A stretch of 64,000 bases of DNA from Alloascoidea africana (taxonomy: Eukaryota > Ascomycota > Alloascoideomycetes > Alloascoideales > Alloascoideaceae), in assembly GCA_030581615.1 (NCBI GenBank), contig JAKTTT010000063.1, positions 1-64,000 of the forward strand, written 5' to 3'. The notes beneath the pieces are model-generated. The model did not search any database, was not told the origin of the DNA, and saw nothing but the letters and a program-made list of their open reading frames with translations. Shown piece after piece: positions 31,423 to 42,847 of this stretch; positions within the stretch are counted from its first letter, which is position 1; each line of letters opens with the position of its first letter. A program made the position numbers and the translations under genes.

Positions 31423-32464
31423 TCATCCCATCAGCCGCAATGCCAGCTCGACAGACACAAACGTGCCCGCGGACGCCGGCACCGCTCTCGCCAGCGTGGG
31501 CACGATCCCTCGCCACAGCCCGCGGGCCCCGTGGTCGCGCACCGTCTGGCCCAGCGCGTCCAGCCAGCCGCGGTATCGCCGGTGCTTGCCAAACCGGTCC
31601 GACTGGACCTGGCTCTTGGCCACGTCCAGCGGATACGAGCCCAGCCAGAGCGCCTCGCCAGCCAGAGCTCCACACACTGCCAGCTGCCACGCGGGCAGCT
31701 GGCGGCGCTCCAGGCCCTGCTGCCTCTGGGCCCAGTGCACGAGGTACTCGAACGTGAGAAACCACGTCCCGTAAGCCTGGGCCTCTCTCAGCACCGTGAT
31801 GCCTAGGCCGCGGTACACGCCCGCGGTGCCCCAGCCATGGGCTCCTGCGATCTTGCGAAGAGCATCCGCGGGCCCCTCGTACAGCCGGCCCTGGCCCCGT
31901 GGCTGTGTCTGGAGCAGAATCCGTATCTGCTCCACGGGCCCCGTAATGACGCTGTTGACCACGCCCGCAAAGGCTCCGGCCACGTAGAATTGGCCAAATG
32001 TCAGCTCCGTGCGCCGCTGCGGACCTTTGTTCTGCAAAGCCAGCAACTGCCGCTTGGCCTCGTGGAAGGCGTAGAACTGGATAGAAACACATGCTCCGAC
32101 TCCAAACAACGGTGCCAGGGTTCCTTTGTAAAAAGCCAGAGGGCCCTCGTTCTTCAACGTGAGCCGGAACGCTTCCAGCACTGAATTGTACTGGCCCGTT
32201 TGCAACCGTACCTTGAGCAAATCAAACGGCTGCCCTGTTTACATTTACACATTCCTCAGATTAGAACCAGCTTTTTTTCCCAACAGAAACAAAAATCTCT
32301 CTGCCATTTACCTATTAGAACCTGGACCGCTCCACCTACGAACCCAGCTGCCTGATCCGCTCCGCGCGTTAGCCCTCCCAGTCCCACACATCGCTCCGCT
32401 AGGTTGCACATACCGTGTCCTTGGCCTTCCTACTCAGCGAGTGATCAATACCGGTCTCCGCCAT
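31423..32464 (-). CDS. Mitochondrial carrier, YMC1/YMC2 type
   Basis: Three exons: 32464-32414, 32351-32312 (only 40 nt), 32234-31423 (300 aa). The reading frame is kept, and the join gives AAGFVGGAVQVLIGQPFDLLKVRLQTG, the first carrier signature. Three repeats each carry PX[DE]XX[KR]-type motifs: QPFDLLKVRLQ, GPVEQIRILLQ, YPLDVAKSQVQ. GLERRQLPAWQLAVCGALAG is close to what I recall for Ymc1/Ymc2 (GLERKDIPAWKL). These inner-membrane carriers are linked to oleate use and glutamate synthesis; their substrate is not settled. Divergent from ALG11 with 219 bp between start codons. Confidence 0.9.
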
Positions 32465-32683
32465 CTCTGTTTGAAAATGCAAAATAACAAAAAGTAACAA
32501 AAAAAGAAGGAGGAATGCGGTTTTGCACGGAGTGGAAAGTGAAAACCTGCAAATGATGAAAGAACACAGGACCCATCCCAGTTCCCCTTTCGTCATACAC
32601 CCACACACCCGCAGGGAGGTGTCTTTAGAAGGTTTGTGTCCGCTTGATTTTCACCTAATCGTTATCTCCATCTCCTTTGCTCA

Positions 32684-34516
32684 ATGGGAATAGGCCTTTT
32701 CAAACTTGTCGGCAACGGCGATGTGCTCCCGCTGTTGTTAGCAGTGGGGCTGCTTGTATTATCCTTTTCAACAATCACAGGCTACATCTTACTAAGCTGG
32801 ATCACAACGGGCATGGGCGCCCAGCTAAGGACACCTCATGCCTCGTTCCCACAAGACGTCCAGAATGCACTTTCCAAAGGTAAAAAAACAGTGTCAATAC
32901 GCTCACACGGTTGGAAAAAAGGTGTGGCGAGACGATTGCTTATCAGAGCAAGCACGACTCCCAGCAATTACTCAATGGTGCCACCGAAAAACGCTTTTGA
33001 AAAAAGTAAAAATGACCGAATCGAATTTGCATCCCAGGACATTGATAATAAAGAATCTTTTCTAAAAGCTCTTTTCGCACCACCTGCGTTGATCCAGGAT
33101 ACCACCCGCAAACTCATCTTTGGTTTTTTCCACCCCTATTGTAACGCTGGAGGCGGTGGTGAGCGTGTTCTATGGGAGGCCATTGTCTCGACTTTGAACA
33201 ACTCCTCGCGCAACATTTGCGTTATTTATACCGGGGATCAAACCCCAGTGGGCCAGATCCTCGCCAATGTCCAGTCCCGGTTTGGAATTGACCTTGTTTC
33301 CGAACCGAGGCTTGTGTTTGTCTATCTTGAAAAACGTCACCTTGTAGCAGATACAACCTGGCCCCGTTTCACATTACTGGGTCAGGCCTTGGGGTCTGCG
33401 ATATTGGGATACGAAGCGATAAAAGCACTACCTCCAGATGTGTTTATCGATACAATGGGATACCCTTTCACATACCCGCTGGTGTCCATGATTCTCAACA
33501 TCCCAATCTCCGCATATGTTCACTACCCAGTAATCTCCCGCGACATGATAAATAAGCTTTCTCAACATCAGGGTATTAAAACCCTTGTGAAAAAATGGTA
33601 TTGGAGTGCGTTTTCATTCGCCTATACGTTTGCAGGCTCCTATTGTGATGTGGTAATGACAAATTCTAGTTGGACCTGTGCACATATCCAAAGTCTTTGG
33701 TGGTGGAATCATAAAAAAGAACATATTACAAAAGTTTATCCGCCTGTAAGTACGAATGTACTTGCCTCTTTGGCGAAATCTGCTAGTGAAAAAGGTGTGA
33801 AACGAACCCGAAGCATTCTATCACTGGCCCAATTCCGTCCTGAGAAAAGACATGATCTCATGATTCGTGAATTTGCAGAGTTTGTAAAGAAGCAGCAACA
33901 ACAGCAACAGCAACAGAAACAGAATCCTGAGCTTGTTCTCATCGGATCAATTCGTTCAGATACAGATCGTGAAAGAGTCGTGGAATTACGGAAATTGGCC
34001 TCGAAATTGGGAGTTTCCGATTCAGTAACGTTCATCCTTGATGCGCCTTGGTCCCAAGTTGAAGAGTATTTGGTGAGATGTGAATTTGGAATCAATGCAA
34101 TGTGGAATGAACATTTTGGAATCTCCGTGGTGGAATACATGGCTTCGGGACTTATACCAATAGTTCACGCGTCTGCTGGACCTCTACTTGACATTGTGGT
34201 TCCGTATCCTGAAAGCGAATCCAAATCCACTGAATCCAAATCCAAAACTGGGTTTTTCTTTCAAAGTAATGAGGACCCACCAAGTGGTGAAACGGATACA
34301 TCAGTAGAGTACCCCAGTTTAAGCAAAGCACTTGAAGAAGCACTAAGTAAAGATGACCAAGAGTTGGAGGAAATGAGAAATCGTGCAATTCAACTTTCAA
34401 CGAGCAAGTTTAGTGATGAGCAATTTAGAGCAAGATGGGATCGTAGAGTTGAAATGTTGATCAAATTGGAAAAAGTGAGGAAAAGGGAAAGATTGGAGAT
34501 GGGTCAGAAAGAGTAA
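32684..34516 (+). CDS. ALG11: GDP-Man:Man3GlcNAc2-PP-dolichol alpha-1,2-mannosyltransferase Alg11
   Basis: Single exon, 610 aa, ATG at 32684. An N-terminal membrane anchor (LPLLLAVGLLVLSFSTITGYIL) is followed by a GT-B glycosyltransferase of family 4: FGFFHPYCNAGGGGERVLWEA, DVFIDTMGYPFTYPL, ISAYVHYPVISRDM, SLAQFRPEKRHDL, and the C-terminal MWNEHFGISVVEYMASGLIPI with its E-X7-E motif. Alg11 adds the fourth and fifth mannoses on the cytosolic face of the ER during N-glycan precursor assembly. Odd feature: a run of about nine Gln residues sits in the loop after FAEFVKK inside the catalytic C-terminal lobe, a place normally conserved in length. Confidence 0.97.
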   Translation: MGIGLFKLVGNGDVLPLLLAVGLLVLSFSTITGYILLSWITTGMGAQLRTPHASFPQDVQNALSKGKKTVSIRSHGWKKGVARRLLIRASTTPSNYSMVPPKNAFEKSKNDRIEFASQDIDNKESFLKALFAPPALIQDTTRKLIFGFFHPYCNAGGGGERVLWEAIVSTLNNSSRNICVIYTGDQTPVGQILANVQSRFGIDLVSEPRLVFVYLEKRHLVADTTWPRFTLLGQALGSAILGYEAIKALPPDVFIDTMGYPFTYPLVSMILNIPISAYVHYPVISRDMINKLSQHQGIKTLVKKWYWSAFSFAYTFAGSYCDVVMTNSSWTCAHIQSLWWWNHKKEHITKVYPPVSTNVLASLAKSASEKGVKRTRSILSLAQFRPEKRHDLMIREFAEFVKKQQQQQQQQKQNPELVLIGSIRSDTDRERVVELRKLASKLGVSDSVTFILDAPWSQVEEYLVRCEFGINAMWNEHFGISVVEYMASGLIPIVHASAGPLLDIVVPYPESESKSTESKSKTGFFFQSNEDPPSGETDTSVEYPSLSKALEEALSKDDQELEEMRNRAIQLSTSKFSDEQFRARWDRRVEMLIKLEKVRKRERLEMGQKE

Positions 34517-35447
34517 TATAGCAAGAGTAAACATTTGCCTGGGACGAAAAAAAATAATAATGAAAAAAATGAAAAAGATAGAAAAGAATAACAATTTGAG
34601 AAACCTAATCCCTATTGACCTGATCTTTTTAATCTGTTCTGTATATAATGTCTGTAAAATACAAAATAAAAAAGAAGAAATCAAACAAAACAAACCAAAA
34701 CAAGAAAAACGAAGAATGTCTTCCTGGGTTCTACCTACCATTTTACTACAAACAATACCAAAAAAAAAAAAAAAATTACCAATCTAACTTAATTCTTGGA
34801 CATTTTTTCCTTTCCTTTTGGTTAATTTTTTTTGTTTTGTTCAAAATTCTGATCATTTGCAAAAACAAGAAGAAGAAGCAAAAAAAAAAAGAAATTTAAC
34901 CAAGTAAAGATAGTGGTAAAAATCACTAAAAATTTAGAACTGAAATAAAACAATTCTTCTGTATATATAGTAAAAAGGTAGTAGTAGCACAGAAACAAAA
35001 CGAGAACAAATCAAAACAAATCAAATCAAAAAAAAAAAAAAAAAAAGGAATTTGATGCCTAAACAATCAATCAATCAATCAATCAATATACTTTAAACGA
35101 AACAACAACAAAATATAAAATATATTGAAACTTCAGAAAAAGTACGGGTAGGAGGAAAGAGTAAGGTGAAGAAGAAAAGATTCAAACAAAAACTCAATCA
35201 AAACCATAAAAAAACGTCCTTTCATTGCATTCATTTCTTATGCAACGTACAAAATAACTTTACACATAAAAAAAAAAAAAAAGGAAAGGGTAGGGTAGGG
35301 TTAGAGGTCGGATGGGGTGGGATAGATTGTGGGGTTACAATATCTTTGCGTTTTTTTACTCTTTCAGAAAACACAAAAAATGCAAATGTTTTTTATAAAT
35401 CCTTTTTCTGTTGTTGTTGTTGTTGGCGTTGTTCTTTTTATTTCATT
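34517..35447. other. Convergent 3' intergenic region
   Basis: Very A-rich with poly-A runs and an (AATC)n stretch near 35065-35085. No gene. It lies between the convergent ALG11 and SLM-type genes. A short GGGTAGGGTAGGG stretch near 35288 is noted under rejected items. Confidence 0.6.
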
Positions 35448-35539
35448 TTAGTAACGCTGGCTGCTTGAACGCTGTTGATTAACCATGCCATTGCCATTCG
35501 CATTACCAGCTACATTCCCACGAACAAACCCATCCTGCT

Positions 35540-35579
<40 letters not shown>

Positions 35580-37991
35580 TTGTTGTTGTTGTAATTGTTG
35601 TTGCAGTTGTATTTGATCAGAAGCATACTTTCTGTAACCGTTCAAGGCAAAATCTCCATCGTCATATAGCGTTGAACCATCTTCCATCCCACCATTCGAA
35701 GTCATTGTGGACGTACCGGTAAATTGTCTCGAATTTCGTTGCTTACTCGAACTTCTATAAGGTATGGGTTCCATCTGTGAGACCCGTTCATAACCACCAC
35801 CGCCACCACCCTTGTTGTTATTGTTAATGTTATTGTTTGAGTTAAAATTCTCATCCTCTTCCATGGCTGAAAGTGTCATGTACTGTGGGTTTCCCGGTTG
35901 CGATGCAGAATACTGTCTAGGATACCCATTTTGATGTGAGGGCATAATCATGGAATGATGTTTAGGCCCAGGTCGATTCACATTGTTGTTTTCAACCACA
36001 GCAGCGGATGATGATCGAACACTGGATTGTCGTTCCAAAGACCTCGATCGTTCATAATCTGCTCGGTTAAACGAATCCTGAGAATAAGGCGCACTTTGTG
36101 TCAGATGCTGTGGCTGGGGCTGCGCCAATTGCAAGGGTGGGAGCTGGTTATAGTTGTTCAGTGGGCTTGCCGTTCCAGTCCGCGAATCGTAGTCTATCGG
36201 TACACCCGATGGTGCCGCTGCCGTGACACTAATGTTGGGAGGAAGAGGGCTATTCGAAGTGAAACTTGAAGGTTTGATATCCGACATCGGGCGCAGCTGT
36301 TGTTGCTGCTGTTGTTGTTGTTGAGGCTGTGCGATAGAATCCAAAAGCTGAGAACTCTGACTTCGCCTAAATGTCTCTTCTAGATAGGGTTCTCTTCGCT
36401 TACCATTTTCTCGTAATTTTCTTGAAATCAATGCTGCTCTAGAATCAGGAGACGTGAGTTCTGTCAAACTCTGTATATCTTTATACCAATCCATCATTAT
36501 ATCATAGGTATCTGCTTTAAAAGTCCAATTATGCCCCCGATGGGAGATTCCATTCTTCTTGGCATGCAGTACAAACTTGTTTGAACTTTGTGCAAGGCTT
36601 TTTTTGGTATGTTCGGCCAGTTGGCAATCCTCAAGAGGCAGAGACATGACTGGAGTTGGGTCTCTTTTGTAATCCGAGCTTTTAAACTCATGGATAAAAG
36701 TAGGAGTAAGAACGTACCATGCTCGACTAAAAGATTTTAGATATTTGGATTTTCTTTCCAAAAAACCTGCTCGAACTTCAACGGCCAAACTATCGTTCAT
36801 ATGAGGGTAAACAATGTCATTAAGACTTCGAGCTGGGAGTTGTGGGTCCACAAAGTTGATATCTCTTTTGATGAATTCGTCCCATTCCAAATTCGGGTCC
36901 TTTGTAACAAATCCAGAATCTACCTTATTACATAGAAGCTCCAAAACTGCAGATGCTTCTATTCCCATAAGGGTGGAAAATGTCTTTAGTGCTTGTTGAA
37001 TTTCTTGAACCACAACTTTCTCAAGTTCTCGTCCTGAACCTTGTAAATTGATAAAGGCCTCGTGTAAATAATTTTCTTCCACAATTTGTTTTTTCAACTG
37101 TCGATCTACAAGAATTTTGATGAGATAGGGATCTTGTTTGCCCATAAGAGAAGAAGGATTCGACTTGGCAAGGTCCAGGTAGTGGTTATAGGAGCCCAGG
37201 TTTTTGCTTGTAATCTGTTGTTCTCTACCAACGGTGTTTTTAAAATCGGAGGCAAGATTCCGAATCTCTTTGATTTTGATCAGTAAATCTCTTCTCAGGT
37301 CTTCCAGGCGGACGATAACGGTTGTGTTCAAATCCTTCACAACGCGGGAAGCGTTGTTGGCGGCTGTGCGGTGGTAAGTGAGTAACGAGGCCGGGAGGTC
37401 CTGGATTGAGCCCGAACCAAAGGGGAGGAAAAAAGCCTGCGACATGGAGTCCTCGGGAGTAGGAGTGGCCAGAGAGCCTATGCCAGTGGCGGTCGAGGTG
37501 CCATTGGTGAGAAAGGGGAAGTTGACCGCGTGCGTTAGGCGTAAATGCTGGCGAACCACCTCTTCATGGACACTGATAACCTCCCTAAAGTAGTTGTTGA
37601 GAGCCCGGATGATCTTGATCCACGAGGTGAACCGGTTTACCAGAATCTCGGTTGGCTGGGAAGTAATCGGCAGGTTCAGATAGAAAGGTGACCTAGGATC
37701 GGAGGAGGTGATTGGGAGGGTTGCACCTGCTGCTGCCGTGCCCATGTGTTGTTGGTCAGCAACGGACAGACTGGACTGGGGCATGGGAGGCAGATTCAGG
37801 CTCTGGTGATAAGAGTGTTGGACTTGCTGCTGGTGCTGAGGATGAGGATGAGCCTGCTGGTCTCGCTGTTGTTGTTGTTGTTGTTGTTGTGTTACTACAG
37901 AAAGCTGAGAAGTGCTGTTGGGAGTCAGGCTGGGTGCCCTGTACGGAATGGCGGAGTCGAGAGAAAGCCTGCTTTGCCGGGTAGAGGTCAT
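35448..37991 (-). CDS. SLM1: SLM1/SLM2-type F-BAR and PH domain protein
   Basis: Single exon, 847 aa, ATG at 37991 (MTSTRQSRLSLDSAIPYR). Middle part: alpha-helical F-BAR-like SLM domain (VNRFTSWIKIIRALNNYFREVISVHEEVV ... LRRDLLIKIKEIRNLASDFKN), then a PH domain (VRAGFLERKSKYLKSFSRAWYVLTP ... HNWTFKADTYDIMMDWYKDIQSL). Slm proteins bind PI(4,5)P2 in eisosomes, move out on membrane stress and activate TORC2; they are also calcineurin targets. Both ends are disordered, with poly-Gln runs (longest near the C-terminus, encoded by pure CAG/CAA repeats at about 35535-35595) and poly-Asn/Gly runs. Yeast has two paralogues; which one this is cannot be told. Confidence 0.9.
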
Positions 37992-38194
37992 TTCCTGGAC
38001 ACGGGTGCGTGTGTTTCGCGCTTCGAGTGGGAGGGAGTCGCCGCTACGCCAGAGGAGCACGAGGAGAGGCGGGGAGCAGAGCTGGGCCGGGTCTGGGGCC
38101 TAACGGGACTGGTGGTGGAAATGTTTGGAAATGATGGAGGTGGTGGAGCAGCTGCTGGCGGCCAGGAAAAGAAAGAATGGAAGCACAGCGGCGG

Positions 38195-38202
38195 TTACCC
38201 GG
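38195..38202. promoter_or_regulatory. Reb1-like site upstream of the SLM-type gene
   Basis: TTACCCGG core, 204 bp upstream of the start codon at 37991, in GC-rich promoter sequence. Confidence 0.45.
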
Positions 38203-39461
38203 CCATTGCGTCATAGGTAGTTGGCGCGAGAGCCCGCTGCCGGCGTTTAGGAGAAGAGCTTTGTTTTTTGGTCTCTGTGGGGGTTCTGTCGAGGGCCGGG
38301 GCTGCTTTGGAGCAGGCGGGAGCGGCGGCGGAGGAGGGTTTCTGGTGCCTTGGGGCCTTGGTGCCTTGGTGGTGGCTCGCCGGTGTGCGTCGGGGCCGTT
38401 TTACGAAGTTCTACTTTACAAAACACGAATCTCACTCTCGTATAATCAAATCCATCCCAATCACCAGTATTGGCACAAACCACTGATGCATCGTCTGTTA
38501 CCACACGGTGCGGACAAGTCTCTCTACATGCTTCTTCTCCTTCGGGGGATGTGACTTCCAAAACTGGAGAATGCGACTTTAGTTTAACGAGGGTTAAGCT
38601 TTTTGTGCAACTACAATAGCAAGCTGAGTTTAGAATTTAGAATATGCTTTGTGTCAATCAACACGATAAATCTTTGTTCAAACTCAAACACCACTTTGCA
38701 AAAGTGTTTTAGGATGTCTTTGGCTATCGATATAGTGAATGTTCTTTTTTTTTCCAAAAAATGAAAAATTAAGAGAGAAAAAAAAAAAAAAGAGATGATA
38801 ATTGGTAAAGTCAAGTCACGCAAAAATATATAGAGTCCAATGTTTATCAAGCAATCGGGGATAAAACTGTTCAGCTACATACACAGTAAAAAGTAAAGAT
38901 ATAAAACATAAGTTAATGACGAAATAAAATAGCAAGGAAGAAACATGACAAAACAAAAAAAATCGGCAAGCGTAATGAGCATAGACAGAGAAGGAAAGAA
39001 GTTTCGACAATTAAACTCAAACAATAGGGGAAAAAAGTCCTGAATATTAGCCATTCAAACAAACAACAACATAAAAAAATTAGCTTAATGGCGTTCACAT
39101 TTCAAACTGTAGTCCGTCCATCCATAACGGTAAATCCGGAGCATCCATCTCGATGCAAAGTCATCTTTAAAAAGGAGGGGGGAGAGTGTATGTGTGAGAG
39201 TTTTTTTTTTGTGTTAGTAATAGTTTTTGTTGAATAGACGGATTGCGCTCGCAATGAGGTCACCCCATATTTTACTTTCAGATGGTCACAAAGACAGGAC
39301 CAAAAATAAAGTAAAGGGGGCCGTTAAATGCCAAAACGTCAATGCGTCGTCACACGAAAGGCAATCTCTTCAAATCTATCCATTTTTCTGATCTTAAGGA
39401 ACTGGAATCATAATAATAAAAAAATTAAAACATGCAAAGGAGTCGGAACTGTTGGATTTCG
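38203..39461. other. Intergenic region, no gene seen
   Basis: GC-rich near the SLM-type promoter (to about 38400), then AT-rich 3' flank of the WSC gene with A/T runs. Short open frames have no ATG or no protein character. Confidence 0.55.
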
Positions 39462-40787
39462 CTATCTGGGGTGGAAAGCTGGAGGTGGAGGCTGGAATCC
39501 CCTGTGGGTCTCAAAGTCAAAGTCGCTACCATCTGTAAACTGAGAAAGTCCGCTTCTGTTCAAGGGGATATAGTTCACGTTTGTTGTTGGACGAGAAGGC
39601 GCTGACATTTCCGAGTTGCGCGTAATGATGGATTCTCTTATTGTCGAGTTTCTCGAAGTTGTTACCGAGTTTCTAATCGTTGAGGTACGCGCCGAGGTGT
39701 CTGCTGAATTTCTGCCGCCAAAGATGGAACTCGATCGACTATCTGGATTTCTAACAGTCAGAACCTGTTTGCGACTAAAGTCGGAAATGTCTGGCAAGGA
39801 CCCAATACTCAGTCTGTCTCCTGCATCCCTAACCGCCAGAGGATTCAAACGTTGATCAACATTTGGATGCGAATAACCCTCGTTATAGAAATCCAAAGGC
39901 GGCTTGGAAATGGAGCCGCCACGAGAAGACGAGTAAAGAGATGCACTTCCAGCAAGAATTTCGTCGTCTCTATGCTTTCTTCTTCTCCAAAGTAGGAAAA
40001 AGATTAGGGATATCAAGGCGATGCCGCTGACACAGCAGCTTGCTGCTATACCAGCAATCGCACCTGTCGAAAGAGTATTTGAATTTGTCTCATCCGAAGA
40101 AGAAGTGGACGTCGAAGATTTCAACGAGGTCTCGGTGACTTGGACGGCCTGGGTCACGGTGACGGTTGCACCCTGGGAGTCCGTGGTGGTCGCCGTGACT
40201 CTCGTGGTGCCCACGGACTCCTCGACCTGCTCGTCCTCGCTTGTCTGATCGCTTTCAGCGTCAGATGTCGTCTTGGGAGCCGAGGTTGTGGTCGGCTGGG
40301 TAGTGGTGGTCTTCTCGTCCCCGAAATTTTTAATAGATGTCGAAGAGGCGGTATTCGTTCCCTTGGACGAAGAAGCAGAGCCCTCGTCGTCGTCGTCGTC
40401 GGCCTGTTCCACGGTTCCCTTGCCAGTCTTAATGATGGAAATGCCCGAAGGCCCGCCACAGATCTCCTGGGGATATCCAGGACACTCCATGCTACAACTG
40501 CCAGAGTCTGTCTGGTCGTCGTTCCCGGGGAGCTTGTTCCCACACAGGCACTCCTCTCCGTTGTAGAGTGCCGCGAGGGCGAATCCGGCCGCTGAGCACT
40601 TGTCGGTACAGTAGCCCTCAGACTGGTAAACATGGGTGCCTTGAGAAGAGAAGAGCGATTTGGCACTGGGCGAGTAGCATCCAACGCTTTCTCCCGCCAG
40701 AGCCTGGCGGGCAAGGAGGGTTATTGAGATGGTTGAAACGAGAGAGGTTGTCAACGAGTGTACGCCTTGTTTTCCTATTAGATACAT
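39462..40787 (-). CDS. WSC1: WSC-domain cell-wall stress sensor
   Basis: Single exon, 441 aa, first ATG at 40787. A signal-peptide-like N-terminus ends near ARQALAGES. A WSC domain with eight cysteines follows (GCYSPSAKS ... GYCTDKCSAAGFALAALYNGEECLCGNKL ... CSMECPGYPQEICGG). Then come a Ser/Thr-rich, probably O-mannosylated rod with acidic stretches, one membrane helix (GIALISLIFFLLW) and a basic RRRKHR stop-transfer. The cytosolic tail has many RNS/RTS phosphosite-like motifs and TTNVNYIPLNRSGLSQFTDGSDFDF at the end, reminiscent of the Rom2-binding tail of Wsc1. Such sensors feed Rho1 and the cell wall integrity MAP kinase pathway. Exact paralogue (WSC1-4) unresolved. Confidence 0.88.
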   Translation of the reverse strand: MYLIGKQGVHSLTTSLVSTISITLLARQALAGESVGCYSPSAKSLFSSQGTHVYQSEGYCTDKCSAAGFALAALYNGEECLCGNKLPGNDDQTDSGSCSMECPGYPQEICGGPSGISIIKTGKGTVEQADDDDDEGSASSSKGTNTASSTSIKNFGDEKTTTTQPTTTSAPKTTSDAESDQTSEDEQVEESVGTTRVTATTTDSQGATVTVTQAVQVTETSLKSSTSTSSSDETNSNTLSTGAIAGIAASCCVSGIALISLIFFLLWRRRKHRDDEILAGSASLYSSSRGGSISKPPLDFYNEGYSHPNVDQRLNPLAVRDAGDRLSIGSLPDISDFSRKQVLTVRNPDSRSSSIFGGRNSADTSARTSTIRNSVTTSRNSTIRESIITRNSEMSAPSRPTTNVNYIPLNRSGLSQFTDGSDFDFETHRGFQPPPPAFHPR

Positions 40788-41200
40788 GGTCGATAAATCT
40801 ACAATCAAAAAAGGGTGCTGCTAGTGGTTGGTGTCGGTCAGTAGCATAAATAATATTTATCAAAAGAGAGAAAACAAAGGAGAGCCGGGAAAAGAGAAGG
40901 AAAAAGAAGAAGAAGAAGAAGAAGAGCGAAAGTAAGGGAGTAAAGAGAGAGTGACTATAAAAAGGCGAAACAGCTGGCGAGGAAAAGAGGAAAGGGAGAG
41001 AAAAAGGAGAGAAGACGTCTTTTTCTGAAGGATCCCTGCGCAAGCCCCTGTGTCTTTTTTTCGCAGGTGCAGCACGCCTGTCTCGGGCGCTTACCAAGTT
41101 TAGTACCGGTCCGAAACTGGACTCGGATTCGGAATCATGTTATTGTTCTCTACTCTATGCCTATATCATCTAGCTCGTAAAACAACTAAGACCTGTCAAA

Positions 41201-42847
41201 TCATGACCACAACAGCTGGACATACTGCCATCCCTTCAGAGGCGGCGGAACCACAGCAGGGTTCCTCGCGGCGTCGTCAAATAGCATCTTGAGATCCACT
41301 TCCTCAGACCGAACAAACTTTGTCTTCTTAAGCAGCTTCCAAAACGAAAACAGAGCGGCGAATAGAACAAGACTAAAGTATGAGGAGAAAAAGCTACCAA
41401 AGTCCCAGTGACCATGAATAAACACCTTGAATCCACCCGTTAGGAAAATCAAGAGTGACCCGATTCCTGAAATCCATCCTGGCAATGCCCCCAATTTCGT
41501 GTGCCATGGTAGGTCCTCTTTTTTATAACCCTGGACCTTGAGAGCCCGGTGGAGCGCAACGTGATTTGCCGAGATCAGCATCCACTGGATCAGAATCTTG
41601 GAAGATGTGAGATTCTGGAACCAGCTGAAAACCGTGGCAGAGGTCTCTGAGATGGACATAAAGGCCAGAGGCATAAATATTGCAATGAAAATAACTCCCA
41701 CATATGGCAGTCCGTATCGGTTAACCTTGAGGAAGATTTTGGGTGCCAATCCCTTGGATGCCAGGGAGAACATGTTTCTCGATCCGTCAATTAATTGCAG
41801 GTTTGCAGCGGACCAAGCGGATGTCATAACAATAGCATTGATAATATGGGGGATCACCTTGACTTTGGCCCTCTCGAATGCAATAACAAATGGTGAAGAG
41901 GCAGCATCGCCGGATGAATTTGCAATCTTGGGATCATCATAAGGAACAATCAAACTGAGAACAAAGACTGTCGCAATGTAAAATCCCACAACCCTGTACA
42001 AAATTCTTTTTGCGGCTGTGGGGATATTATATCTGGGGTTTTTCGTCTCTCCGGCAAGTAGAGCAATTGCCTGGATACCACCAAAAGAATAAACAGCTGA
42101 ACTTAGAACACTCCAAAACCCAATAAATCGACCCAAATCACCTTTTTTCAAATATTCTGCAAATGGACCTGGGTCTTTCCAGTAGTGGAAACCTAATCTT
42201 TCTTGACCCTTCACACCACCCAAATCCAAAACCAATCCTCCGATAATGAGGCCCAAGATAAGCATGATTTTCAATAGTGCGAAACAAAACTCAATTTCGC
42301 CATAGACCCTCACACTGATGGCATTTGTTAGAATGATTGGAATGGCGGCAATCGTGATCCAAATAGCTGGATTTAAATCACTCCAGTATCCAATGATAAC
42401 TGGAACAGCAGCCAGTTCTTGTGGGATAAGACAACCCCAGACTGCCAGATATCCATATGCCATACCAAGGCCAGGATCCAGGAAAAACTCTGAATGTCGA
42501 ACTGTTGATCCGGTTACTGGCATTAAAGTTGCTGTTTCTGCAATGCTAAGTTGGTTAAAGGCAACAATAACTCCTACTATAATGTATGATAACAGAATTC
42601 CAACGGGACCAGTTTTAGCCAATGCACCTCCAGAAGAAAGAAATAGACCTGTTCCAAAGACTCCCACCAATGTAATCATTTGAATATGTCGTTGATTTAG
42701 ACCTTGGCTAAGTTTCTTATCATCGGAAAAGACGTTGGACGATTGGGATGCGATTGAAATCACATCCACTTCACCTACTCTATTCTCCAGATCTGAATCT
42801 GTTTTAGCATAGGCGCTATACTTGATATCTCCTTCTTTCGAATCCAT
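41201..42847 (-). CDS. Amino-acid permease (APC/YAT family)
   Basis: Single exon, 548 aa, ATG at 42847. Twelve predicted membrane segments in the usual AAT arrangement: RHIQMITLVGVFGTGLFLSSG (first helix with its glycine-rich break), ETATLMPVTGSTVRHSEFFLDPGLGMAYGY, SVYSFGGIQAIALLAGETKNPRYNIP, and the typical cytosolic C-terminus ending in a hydrophobic YVQLLWS. It imports amino acids with protons at the plasma membrane; the specificity cannot be read. The acidic N-terminus with Lys residues (MDSKEGDIKYSAYAKTDSDLE) is suited to ubiquitin-driven endocytosis as in other permeases. Confidence 0.9.
   Translation of the reverse strand: MDSKEGDIKYSAYAKTDSDLENRVGEVDVISIASQSSNVFSDDKKLSQGLNQRHIQMITLVGVFGTGLFLSSGGALAKTGPVGILLSYIIVGVIVAFNQLSIAETATLMPVTGSTVRHSEFFLDPGLGMAYGYLAVWGCLIPQELAAVPVIIGYWSDLNPAIWITIAAIPIILTNAISVRVYGEIEFCFALLKIMLILGLIIGGLVLDLGGVKGQERLGFHYWKDPGPFAEYLKKGDLGRFIGFWSVLSSAVYSFGGIQAIALLAGETKNPRYNIPTAAKRILYRVVGFYIATVFVLSLIVPYDDPKIANSSGDAASSPFVIAFERAKVKVIPHIINAIVMTSAWSAANLQLIDGSRNMFSLASKGLAPKIFLKVNRYGLPYVGVIFIAIFMPLAFMSISETSATVFSWFQNLTSSKILIQWMLISANHVALHRALKVQGYKKEDLPWHTKLGALPGWISGIGSLLIFLTGGFKVFIHGHWDFGSFFSSYFSLVLFAALFSFWKLLKKTKFVRSEEVDLKMLFDDAARNPAVVPPPLKGWQYVQLLWS

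Noticed and set aside
35286-35310. GGGTAGGGTAGGGTTAG, resembling a telomere repeat
   Set aside because: Only two to three imperfect units in a single intergenic spot; too short to claim an interstitial telomere.
38247-38561. Possible 104-codon minus-strand gene
   Set aside because: No ATG at its start, mixed low-complexity content, located in GC-rich promoter sequence of the SLM-type gene.
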